DNA of 45,653 nt from JADGRA01 sp035622755 (GTDB lineage Bacteria; Myxococcota; Myxococcia; Myxococcales; Myxococcaceae), in assembly GCA_035622755.1 (NCBI GenBank), contig DASPUU010000308.1, positions 1 through 45,653 on the forward strand, given 5' to 3'. The position numbers were made by a program, and so were the translations under genes. Below are positions 1-8,095 of this stretch, piece after piece; position 1 is the first letter of the stretch; each line of letters begins with the position of its first letter. The notes below the pieces were generated by a model. It was not told the origin of the DNA. It saw only the letters and a list, made by a program, of their open reading frames with translations, and searched no databases.

Positions 1-28
1 CCCGGCGGCGGAATGGGCGACGGGCGGG

Positions 29-1315
29 TCAGCGACTGAACAGGAGGAGCGCCTCGACGTGGTGCGTGTTCGGGAAGAGGTCCACCAGCTGGAGGGCCTC
101 GAAGCGGAACCCGGCCTGGACCAGGCGCCCGGCGTCCCGGGCCAGGGACCCGGCGTCGCACCCGACGTAGACCAGGCGCTGCACGCCGAGGGCGCTGGCC
201 AGCCGGGCCAGCGCCGGGGCGCCGGTGCGGGGCGGGTCGGCAAGGATCAGGTCGAACCGGGCCGCCTCGCGGACGAGCCCGTCGGCCACGCGCGCGGCAT
301 CGCCCTGAACCCAGCGCACGTTCGTCACGCGCGCTGCCCGCCCCGCGGCCGCGCCGAGAGAGACGGCGACCGCGGAGGACTCGACGGCGACCACGGCCGC
401 CACCCGCGCCGCGAGGGCGAAGGTGAATGTACCGCTTCCGGCGTACAGCTCCAGAGCGCGGTCGCCGGACGAGGGGCCGAGGAGCTCGAGCGCCCGGGCG
501 ACGAGCTGCGAGGTGCCCTCGGCATGTGCCTGGACGAAGCCATCGGCCCGCAGGCGCAGCCGGACCTCCGCTTGCAGCGGGGCCGGTGCCTCGAGCACCG
601 GACGGCCGACCTCCTCGGCCGCCCCCGCGGACGGAAGGAGCACCACGCCCCGGGCAAGCTCGCCGCGCACCAGCCCGGTCGCGGCCCGGCGCAGCGCCGG
701 ACGGACCGGGCCGTCGACGGAGAGTGCCAGGGTGACGGCATCGCCCTCGGCGAGCAGATGCACGTCGCGGAGCGCCCGGCCGGCGCCGGCGAGCAGCGGG
801 GCGAGGCGCCCCGGCAACGAGACGAGCGCCGGCACCAGCGCCGGGCATTCCGCCACCGGAACCGGACGATGACTGCGGCGCCCGTAGTAGGTCAGCGCAC
901 CGGCTTCCCAGTGCAGGACGGCGCGACGGCGGGTTCCGGTGTCGGTCCCTGCCCCGGCGGTGGGCAGGATTCGCGTCCGGGCCAGGTCCACGCGTCCGAT
1001 GCGTTCCAGCGCCTCGCGGACGATCCGCTCCTTGGCCTCGACCTGTGCCCCGGGCCTGAGGTGCATCCAGTCGCACCCGCCGCAGCGGTCGGCGAGGGCA
1101 CAGGGCGGCTCCCGCCGAGCCGGGCTCTCTTCCAGGATCGCCTCGAGGGTGGCGCGGCGAACCCTTCCCTCCTCGACCAGGCGGACCCTGACCCGTTCGC
1201 CGGGGAGGCCGCCGGCGACGAAGAGCGCGCGACCGGCGTCGGTGGCGATGCCCTCCCCTTCCGCGCCGAGACGCTCGACCCTCACCTCGAGCGGGGTGGA
1301 CACCTCGCCGGCCAT
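29..1315 (-). CDS. 23S rRNA/tRNA uracil-C5 methyltransferase, RlmD/TrmA family
   Basis: This 428-residue protein should transfer a methyl group from S-adenosylmethionine to C5 of a uridine in 23S rRNA or tRNA. The N-terminus (about 5-62) reads as a TRAM RNA-binding domain. It is followed by C72, C78 and C81 (CALADRCGGC) and a later C157, the spacing of the 4Fe-4S cluster seen in RlmD. The Rossmann methyltransferase part carries LELYAGSGTF (SAM loop), ADPPRTG, and YVGCDAGSLARD with the nucleophile C386. FPNTHHVE near the C-terminus supplies the general base. The gene starts 10 bases after the PilZ gene, so the two are probably co-transcribed. Family membership is clear, but the exact target (U747, U1939 or tRNA U54) cannot be read from sequence. 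The window edge lies just beyond the stop codon. Confidence 0.9.
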   Translation of the reverse strand: MAGEVSTPLEVRVERLGAEGEGIATDAGRALFVAGGLPGERVRVRLVEEGRVRRATLEAILEESPARREPPCALADRCGGCDWMHLRPGAQVEAKERIVREALERIGRVDLARTRILPTAGAGTDTGTRRRAVLHWEAGALTYYGRRSHRPVPVAECPALVPALVSLPGRLAPLLAGAGRALRDVHLLAEGDAVTLALSVDGPVRPALRRAATGLVRGELARGVVLLPSAGAAEEVGRPVLEAPAPLQAEVRLRLRADGFVQAHAEGTSQLVARALELLGPSSGDRALELYAGSGTFTFALAARVAAVVAVESSAVAVSLGAAAGRAARVTNVRWVQGDAARVADGLVREAARFDLILADPPRTGAPALARLASALGVQRLVYVGCDAGSLARDAGRLVQAGFRFEALQLVDLFPNTHHVEALLLFSR

Positions 1316-1325
1316 GACCGGCGGA

Positions 1326-1718
1326 TCAGAGGGTCCGGGGGATGCGACCGGCGTCGGGAAGGGCCTGGCGCAGCTGCTCGACGAACTGCTCGATGCGGGC
1401 CTTCATGGCGTCGTCGACGTCCACGAACTCGATGGCCATTCCCGGGACCTGGTTGGTGGGGTTGTCGAACTCGTGGACCCGGGCCACCCGGCCCCGCAGC
1501 TCGAACGGCACCGGCGCGCCGGGGAGCTCGAGGATGAGACGGACGAGCGTTCCCACCCCGGCCGGGCTCCGGGTGTTGATGAAGATTCCGCCCCGCGAAA
1601 GGTTCGTCGCCCAGTCGGTGAGGAAGCCGTCCACCGTCGGGTAGCGGTAAGCCACCAGCAGCTCGTGCTGGAGACGATCGGCCCGCCGGCCGCTGTTGCT
1701 GTCCGGTTCCGACACCAT
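1326..1718 (-). CDS. PilZ-domain protein (myxobacterial type)
   Basis: A 130-residue single-domain protein of the PilZ fold. An arginine-rich stretch GRRADR lies near the N-terminus. The second PilZ signature reads NLSRGG, matching [D/N]xSxxG. Together these resemble the cyclic-di-GMP-binding motifs, although the arginine motif is not a textbook RxxxR. Short stand-alone PilZ proteins of this kind are a large paralogous group in myxobacteria. They act in the cytoplasm as c-di-GMP-responsive adaptors or as degenerate partners. The open frame continues upstream, but only into scoB. The ATG at 1718 puts MVSEPDSNS just before the domain and is the sensible start. No strong ribosome binding site is seen. 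It lies between scoB (71-base gap) and the RNA methyltransferase gene. Its pathway is unknown. Confidence 0.78.
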   Translation of the reverse strand: MVSEPDSNSGRRADRLQHELLVAYRYPTVDGFLTDWATNLSRGGIFINTRSPAGVGTLVRLILELPGAPVPFELRGRVARVHEFDNPTNQVPGMAIEFVDVDDAMKARIEQFVEQLRQALPDAGRIPRTL

Positions 1719-1789
1719 GACCCGGGAGCCGCCGGCTTCCGCGGGGCCGCTCCCCGGGCACAGTCTAGCAGAGGAGACCGGGCTCCTCG

Positions 1790-2449
1790 CTAGACGGGCA
1801 TCTCCCGGAGGTCGGGGGCGATGCGGAGCCGCGGCTCGGTGACCTTCTGCACCTGTTCCGGGGTCACCCCCGGGGCGACCTCGCGGAGGAGAAGCCCGTC
1901 GGCGGTGACGTCGATGAAGGCCAGGTCGGTCACGATGTGGTGCACGCAGCGCGGCCGGGTGAGGGGCAGCGCGCACTTCTTGAGGATCTTCGGCCGGTCC
2001 TTGGCCACGTGCTCCATGGCCACGTAGACGCGCTTCGCACCGGTGGCCAGGTCCATGGCGCCGCCCATTCCCTTCACCATCTTGCCCGGGATGAGCCAGT
2101 TCGCCAGGTCTCCGTGCTCGCTCACCTCCATCGCTCCGAGGACGGCAAAGTCGATGTGGCCGCCGCGGATCATCCCGAAGGACGTCGCCGAGTCGAAGAA
2201 GGAGGCGCCCTTCACCGTTGTCACCGTCTCCTTCCCGGCGTTGATCAGATCTGGATCCTCCTCCCCCTCGAGGGGCCAGGGTCCGATGCCGAGGAGCCCG
2301 TTCTCCGAGTGCAGGAGGATGTCGATGCCGGCGGGGATGTAGTTGGCCACCAGCGTGGGAAGACCGATGCCCAGGTTGACGTAGTAGCCGTCCCGGAGCT
2401 CCAGGGCGATGCGCTGGGCGACCTGTTCGCGGGTCAGTGCCATGGTCAT
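1790..2449 (-). CDS. scoB: 3-oxoacid CoA-transferase, subunit B
   Basis: The 219-residue beta subunit of a class I CoA-transferase moves CoA between succinyl-CoA (or acetyl-CoA) and acetoacetate. It contains the SENG motif with the catalytic glutamate at E49 (LHSENGLLG), which forms the glutamyl-CoA thioester intermediate. A glycine-rich GKMVKGMGGAMDL region and the C-terminal EVAPGVTPEQV segment are typical of ScoB/AtoA. Length matches the family. It lies 13 bases after scoA on the same strand, as usual for the two-subunit enzyme. The neighbouring thiolase suggests use of acetoacetate as carbon source, or the reverse during short-chain acid metabolism. Substrate choice between succinyl-CoA and acetyl-CoA as donor is not decided by the sequence. 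Confidence 0.93.
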   Translation of the reverse strand: MTMALTREQVAQRIALELRDGYYVNLGIGLPTLVANYIPAGIDILLHSENGLLGIGPWPLEGEEDPDLINAGKETVTTVKGASFFDSATSFGMIRGGHIDFAVLGAMEVSEHGDLANWLIPGKMVKGMGGAMDLATGAKRVYVAMEHVAKDRPKILKKCALPLTRPRCVHHIVTDLAFIDVTADGLLLREVAPGVTPEQVQKVTEPRLRIAPDLREMPV

Positions 2450-2462
2450 TGCCTCCGGGCGC

Positions 2463-3161
2463 TCAGGTCCGCTTCCGGACGGTGCGCTTCTCGATCCACT
2501 TCTGGTAGCCGCGACCCTGGAAGATGCGCCGGACGAAGATGCTCGGGGTGTGCACCTCGTCCGGGTCCACCTCGCCCACCTCGACCAGGTGCTCCGCCTC
2601 GACGATGGTCGTCCGGGCGGCCATGGCCATCAGCGGCGAGAAGTTGCGGGCCGTCTCCCGGAAGACGCAGTTGCCCCAGCGGTCCGCCTTCCACGCCCGG
2701 ATGAAGGCGAAGTCCGCGCGCAGGGGGAGCTCGAGCAGGTACTCCTTCCCGTCGAGCGTGCGGACCTCCTTGCCCCGGGCGATCTCCGTGCCCACGCCGG
2801 TCGGCGTGTAGAACCCGCCGATGCCGCAGCCGCCGGCGCGGATGCGCTCGGCGAGTGTCCCTTGCGGGTTGAGCTCCACCTCCAGCTCGCCGGCCAGGAG
2901 CTGCCGCTCGAACTCCTTGTTCTCCCCCACGTAGGAGGAGATCATCTTCTTCACCTGCTTGGCCTGGAGCAGGATTCCCAGGCCGAGCTCGGTGGTCCCG
3001 CAGTTGTTGGAAATGATGGTCAGGTTTCGGGTGCCCCTCCGGTGCAGGGCAGCGATGAGGTTCTCCGGGTTGCCGCACAGCCCGAATCCGCCGCTCATCA
3101 CCACCGCACCGTCGGGAATGTCCGCCACCGCCTCGTCGGCAGACGCCACGACCTTGTTCAT
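2463..3161 (-). CDS. scoA: 3-oxoacid CoA-transferase, subunit A
   Basis: The 232-residue alpha subunit partners with ScoB. It carries the CoA-transferase signature GAVVMSGGFGLCGNPENLI near the N-terminus and the GGFYTPTGVGTEIA and RADFAFIRAWKADRWGN segments typical of ScoA/AtoD. The frame is open further upstream, but the ATG at 3161 is preceded by GGAGGAG at good spacing and gives the standard N-terminus MNKVVASADEAV. This ATG overlaps the TGA of the upstream zinc-ribbon gene (ATGA), so translation is probably coupled. It forms one transcription unit with the thiolase upstream and scoB downstream. Confidence 0.93.
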   Translation of the reverse strand: MNKVVASADEAVADIPDGAVVMSGGFGLCGNPENLIAALHRRGTRNLTIISNNCGTTELGLGILLQAKQVKKMISSYVGENKEFERQLLAGELEVELNPQGTLAERIRAGGCGIGGFYTPTGVGTEIARGKEVRTLDGKEYLLELPLRADFAFIRAWKADRWGNCVFRETARNFSPLMAMAARTTIVEAEHLVEVGEVDPDEVHTPSIFVRRIFQGRGYQKWIEKRTVRKRT

Positions 3162-3499
3162 GTCGTCGCTCCTCCGGATTGCTGGGAGTCGGTCATCGAC
3201 CCGTCGAAGCCGCAGGCCGGACACTGCCTGAGGTCGAGCACCGCTGTCATCCACTTCCAGAACTGTCCGGCCCGGAGGACGCGCCAGACGACGGCGGCGC
3301 GGCACCGCGGGCAGCGCGCCCAGAGGCACATGACCACGAAGCTGGCCACGGCGACCGAGAGCAGGGCGGGCATGCGCCGTCCCCCTCCGAGCAGCAGGGC
3401 GATTCCGCTGGCGATGAAGGCCGCTGCGGGCAGCTCGTAGCGCCAGCGCTGGCCGGTCCTGAGAAGGAAACCGGGAGGGGGTGGGAGCTTGCTGGCCAC
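3158..3499 (-). CDS. small membrane protein with split CxxC zinc ribbon
   Basis: A 113-residue protein starting with GTG, 16 bases after the thiolase stop. Its TGA overlaps the scoA ATG. Two hydrophobic segments are visible, about residues 24-42 (ELPAAAFIASGIALLLG) and 44-62 (PALLSVAVASFVVMCLWA). CPRC follows directly and CPAC lies about 30 residues later, so the soluble tail could bind one zinc through four cysteines. A cytoplasmic tail facing the metabolic enzymes is possible, but the topology is my guess. I do not recognise the family. Position and stop-start overlap argue strongly that it is expressed with the ketone-body genes. It could be a membrane tether, a redox sensor, or simply a passenger; none of these is shown. 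Confidence 0.75.
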   Translation of the reverse strand: MASKLPPPPGFLLRTGQRWRYELPAAAFIASGIALLLGGGRRMPALLSVAVASFVVMCLWARCPRCRAAVVWRVLRAGQFWKWMTAVLDLRQCPACGFDGSMTDSQQSGGATT

Positions 3500-3515
3500 T
3501 CGAGAGCGGCGGGAG

Positions 3516-4697
3516 CTAGCCGCGCTCCACCATCACTGCGATGCCCTCGCCACCGCCGATGCACAGGGAGGCCACGCCGCGCTTCTTCCCCAGATCCTTC
3601 ATCGCGTAGAGGAGGGTCACCAGGAGCCGTGCGCCCGAGGCCCCGATGGGGTGGCCGAGCGAGGTCGCGCCGCCGCGCACGTTGACCCGCGACGGATCGA
3701 GCTTGAGCAGCTGGTTGTTGGCGATGGCCACCACCGCGAAGGCCTCGTTGATCTCCCACAGGTCGACATCGGTCGTCTTGTGACCGGTCCTGGCGAGGAG
3801 CTTGTTGATCGCGTCGGCGGGGGCGATGGTGAACTCCACCGGCTTTCGCGCCGCGGTGGCCTGCCCGATGATCCGCCCGAGCACGGTCCGCCCCTCGGCC
3901 CGGGCGCGCTCGGCAGTCATGAGGACCACCGCCGCCGCGCCGTCGTTGATGCTCGAGGCGTTGGCCGCGGTGACCGTGCCGTCCTTCTTGAAGGACGGCT
4001 TGAGGGACGGGATCTTCTCCGGCTTGGCCGCCTTCGGCCCTTCGTCCTCGGCGACGCTCACCGGGTCGCCCTTCTTCTGCGGCACGGAGACGGGGACGAT
4101 CTCCGCCTTGAAGGCGCCCTCCTTCTGGGACCGGATGGCACGCTGCGTGGAATCGAGCGCGAACTCGTCCTGGGCGGCTCGGCTGATCTTGAAGTCGGCC
4201 GCACAGGCCTCTGCGCACATGCCCATGTGCTGCTGGTTGTACACGTCCCACAGGCCGTCGAGGATCATCGCGTCCTTGAACTCGGCGTGCCCCATGCGCG
4301 CCCCGGTGCGCATGGCGTGGGTCAGGTAGGGGGCGTTGCTCATCGATTCCATTCCCCCGGCGACCACCACCTCGGCGTCCCCGAGCGCGATGGCCTGGGC
4401 TCCGCTCACCACCGCCTTCAGTCCCGATCCGCACACCTTGTTCAACGTGTTGCAGGGCACGCCGTCGGGAAGCCCGGCGAAGAGCGCGGCTTGCCGGGCC
4501 GGCGCCTGACCCACCCCGGCCTGGAGCACGTTGCCCATCCACACCTCGTCGACGGCCGAGGGCGGCAGACCGGCCCGCTCGAGCGCCGCCTTGATGGCCA
4601 CCGAGCCGAGCTGGGGGGCGGAGAGCGGCGACAGCCCGCCGAGAAAGGAACCGATGGGCGTCCGAGCCGCCCCGACGATGACCACTTCGCGTGCCAT
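3516..4697 (-). CDS. acetyl-CoA C-acetyltransferase (thiolase)
   Basis: A 393-residue thiolase that condenses two acetyl-CoA to acetoacetyl-CoA or cleaves the product. All three catalytic positions are present: C89 in NKVCGSGLKAV, H349 in GHPIGASGAR and C379 in CIGGGEG. GGMESMSNAPY and GGATSLGHPIG are also family signatures. The open frame extends far upstream, but the ATG at 4697 preceded by CACGAGGAG gives the normal thiolase start MAREVVIVGAARTPIG. It is the first gene of the unit thiolase, zinc-ribbon protein, scoA, scoB, so acetoacetyl-CoA or acetoacetate is the shared intermediate. It could also supply acetoacetyl-CoA to the hbd-crt-bcd genes at 13.2-16.0 kb. Confidence 0.94.
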   Translation of the reverse strand: MAREVVIVGAARTPIGSFLGGLSPLSAPQLGSVAIKAALERAGLPPSAVDEVWMGNVLQAGVGQAPARQAALFAGLPDGVPCNTLNKVCGSGLKAVVSGAQAIALGDAEVVVAGGMESMSNAPYLTHAMRTGARMGHAEFKDAMILDGLWDVYNQQHMGMCAEACAADFKISRAAQDEFALDSTQRAIRSQKEGAFKAEIVPVSVPQKKGDPVSVAEDEGPKAAKPEKIPSLKPSFKKDGTVTAANASSINDGAAAVVLMTAERARAEGRTVLGRIIGQATAARKPVEFTIAPADAINKLLARTGHKTTDVDLWEINEAFAVVAIANNQLLKLDPSRVNVRGGATSLGHPIGASGARLLVTLLYAMKDLGKKRGVASLCIGGGEGIAVMVERG

Positions 4698-4727
4698 GGA
4701 CCTGCTCCTCGTGAAATCCTCGCCCCG

Positions 4728-4756
4728 CTTATGCAGCCCGACCCCACGGCGGTCAA
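4728..4756 (-). promoter_or_regulatory. putative sigma-70 promoter of the thiolase-scoAB unit
   Basis: On the minus strand TTGACC (4756-4751) is separated by 17 bases from CATAAG (4733-4728), which match the -35 and -10 consensus at 5 of 6 and 4 of 6 positions. A start site near 4721 would give a leader of about 23 bases ahead of the thiolase ATG and include its GAGGAG site. The element lies just upstream of the first ATG of the divergent frame (4760), which is one reason to place that plus-strand gene's start further in, at 4865. Prediction by eye only. Confidence 0.5.
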
Positions 4757-4864
4757 GCGATGGCGCGCCCCCCGTTCCGCCGGGCCGGGGGCCGATCCGA
4801 CCCGTTCGCGCCAGTTCCAGCGTCGGTGGAGGCGAGGCCTCTCGAGCAGGCCGAGGAGGTGCCC

Positions 4865-5308
4865 GTGTTCCGTCCCGGACGTCGATTCTTCTCCGCAGCT
4901 TCGCTGGCCCTGCTCTTGGTGGCCCTCCTCCACGCCCTGGGCCACGTCTCTCCGCCTCCCGAGAATGCCGGGCGGCGCGCCGTGCGCGCGGTGATGGAGG
5001 CCTACCACTTCGACGCCGGCCTCGGGATGCGCCCCTCGGCCCAGGACGTGCTGGACAGCCTGAGCCTGACAATGAGCATCGCCCTGGCCTGGCTCGGGAT
5101 CCTGAACCTGATCGCGGCCCGGGACCAGGAGACGTCCTGGCGGCTGATCGACCGGCTCGCCCTGCTGGGGGCGGTGGCCGCCTTTGCCCTGGTCGTCGTC
5201 TATGCCGTCTTCCGCGTCTTCCCGCCTCTCCTCTCCCTGGCCGTGGTCGACGGGCTCTTCGTCCTGGCACTGGTCGTGCCAACGCCGAGGAGCGCATCCG
5301 ACGGCTGA
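4865..5308 (+). CDS. small four-helix membrane protein, unknown function
   Basis: A 147-residue membrane protein with about four hydrophobic helices: SLALLLVALLHALGHV near the N-terminus, LSLTMSIALAWLGILNLIAA, LALLGAVAAFALVVVYAVF and LLSLAVVDGLFVLALVV. I chose the GTG at 4865 because GAGGAGG lies 5 bases before it and the first helix begins soon after. An in-frame ATG at 4760 would add 35 residues of low-complexity, arginine- and proline-rich sequence and would begin beside the divergent promoter. A histidine pair around HALGH precedes a loop with HFDAGLG. I cannot name the family with confidence. It stands alone, followed by a strong hairpin and convergent with rpsA. Confidence 0.7.
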   Translation: MFRPGRRFFSAASLALLLVALLHALGHVSPPPENAGRRAVRAVMEAYHFDAGLGMRPSAQDVLDSLSLTMSIALAWLGILNLIAARDQETSWRLIDRLALLGAVAAFALVVVYAVFRVFPPLLSLAVVDGLFVLALVVPTPRSASDG

Positions 5309-5333
5309 CGCCCCGAGCCCCCAGAACCGGCGA

Positions 5334-5362
5334 GGGCCGGACCCCGGCTGGGGGTCCGGCCC
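5334..5362. terminator. perfect 12-bp hairpin between convergent genes
   Basis: GGGCCGGACCCC (5334-5345) pairs perfectly with 5351-5362 across a 5-base loop GGCTG. It lies 26 bases after the plus-strand membrane protein gene and 35 bases beyond the rpsA stop on the minus strand. No clear T tract follows on either strand, so it fits a bidirectional strong-stem terminator of a GC-rich genome rather than a classic intrinsic one. Confidence 0.6.
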
Positions 5363-5396
5363 ATTCGACTCCTTGGGGGAAGCGCGCCCCGCGTCG

Positions 5397-7109
<1,713 letters not shown>

Positions 7110-7209
7110 GGAAAGGGGTTTCCTTCGGGTACTGCAACCGCCCCAGGGTTGAACGTCGCTGCCGCTCGGGCACACCTCGGCGTGGGGTTCGAGCGCCGGG
7201 GAGGCGCGC

Positions 7210-7238
7210 AACCTAAGGCGTGGTCCGGGGGAGGTCAA
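7210..7238 (-). promoter_or_regulatory. putative sigma-70 promoter of rpsA
   Basis: On the minus strand TTGACC (7238-7233), a 17-base spacer and TAGGTT (7215-7210) form a plausible promoter. Transcription would begin near 7203, leaving a leader of roughly 95 bases before the rpsA ATG. Ribosomal protein leaders often carry autoregulatory structure, but I could not identify one here. The remaining divergent space (7239-7367) shows nothing I recognise. Confidence 0.45.
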
Positions 7239-7367
7239 GCCTACCCGCCTGGCGACCTGGCGGGGCCGGCCCCGGAAGGTCCCGGCGTCGGCCGGCGGAC
7301 CCCCGAACCCGCGAAATTCCTCCGGGATCGCCGCGCAATCGGACCGGCGCCCGGACGTAGGGAGGGC

Positions 7368-8060
7368 ATGCGCGCACTCCTTCCCCGGGTCGCCCCGCTG
7401 GCGGCCTGTCTGCTCGTCCTCCCCGCCCGTGCCGAGACGGTCCGCCGCTCGGTCACCGGTTTCAAGAAGGTGGAGCTCCGGGTTCCGCTCGACGTCACCA
7501 TCCGGTCCGGGAAGGAGTTCTCCCTGGCGCTCGACCTGCGCGATCCGGACACGGCCGACAAGATCAGCACCGAGGTGCGGGGCGACACCCTGGTCATCTC
7601 CAGCAATGCGCACTCGTTGAGTCTCCGGGGCAAGAACTCGGCGGCGATCACGCTGCCCGAGCTGCGGGGGGTGGCCCTCTCGGGAAGCGGGAACGCGGAC
7701 GTCTCCGGCTTCGAGGGCGGAGACATGGACCTGTCCATCTCCGGATCGGGCGACATCACCTACAGCGGGAAGCCGAGCACGCTCTCGGTGGCCATCTCCG
7801 GCTCGGGCAACGTCAGGCTCACCGGAAGCTGCAGCAGCATGTCGGTGGCCGTCTCCGGCTCGGGCAACGTCCGCGCCGCGGACTTCGCGGCCAAGAACGC
7901 CTCGGTGGCCATCTCCGGATCGGGCGACGCCGAACTGCACATCACCGGCGGCGCGGTGCAGTTCACCGTCAACGGCTCGGGCGACATCCGCTGGACGGGC
8001 GAGGCGGCCACGGTGAGCGCGGTCACCCACGGCAGCGGCAGCATCCAGAAGAAGCGCTGA
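7368..8060 (+). CDS. secreted GIN-domain (DUF2807-type) beta-repeat protein
   Basis: A 230-residue exported protein. It begins with a signal peptide (MRALLPRVAPLAACLLVLPARA, probable cleavage after ARA) and then has a Head-GIN type repeat domain. The core is a ladder of SGSG motifs about every 20 residues (ALSGSGNADV, SISGSGDITY, AISGSGNVRL, AVSGSGNVRA, AISGSGDAEL, TVNGSGDIRW, THGSGSI), expected to form a beta-helix or sandwich in the periplasm or at the outer membrane. The start is supported by GGAGGG just before the ATG; the longer open frame upstream is antisense to rpsA. Family function is poorly known. It stands alone, divergent from rpsA and convergent with the metallopeptidase gene. 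Confidence 0.85.
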   Translation: MRALLPRVAPLAACLLVLPARAETVRRSVTGFKKVELRVPLDVTIRSGKEFSLALDLRDPDTADKISTEVRGDTLVISSNAHSLSLRGKNSAAITLPELRGVALSGSGNADVSGFEGGDMDLSISGSGDITYSGKPSTLSVAISGSGNVRLTGSCSSMSVAVSGSGNVRAADFAAKNASVAISGSGDAELHITGGAVQFTVNGSGDIRWTGEAATVSAVTHGSGSIQKKR

Positions 8061-8067
8061 ACCCGCA

Positions 8068-8095
8068 CGCTCGGCCTTCAGCGCGCGGCCGAGCG
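8068..8095. terminator. hairpin between convergent genes
   Basis: CGCTCGGCC (8068-8076) pairs with GGCCGAGCG (8087-8095) around a 10-base loop. It begins 7 bases after the GIN-domain gene and reaches into the last codons of the convergent metallopeptidase gene. No T tract follows. Likely a terminator for the plus-strand gene, judged by position and structure only. Confidence 0.4.

Noticed and set aside
59..1537. A 492-codon plus-strand frame across the RNA methyltransferase gene
   Set aside because: Antisense to a gene with clear motifs; no domain and biased composition.
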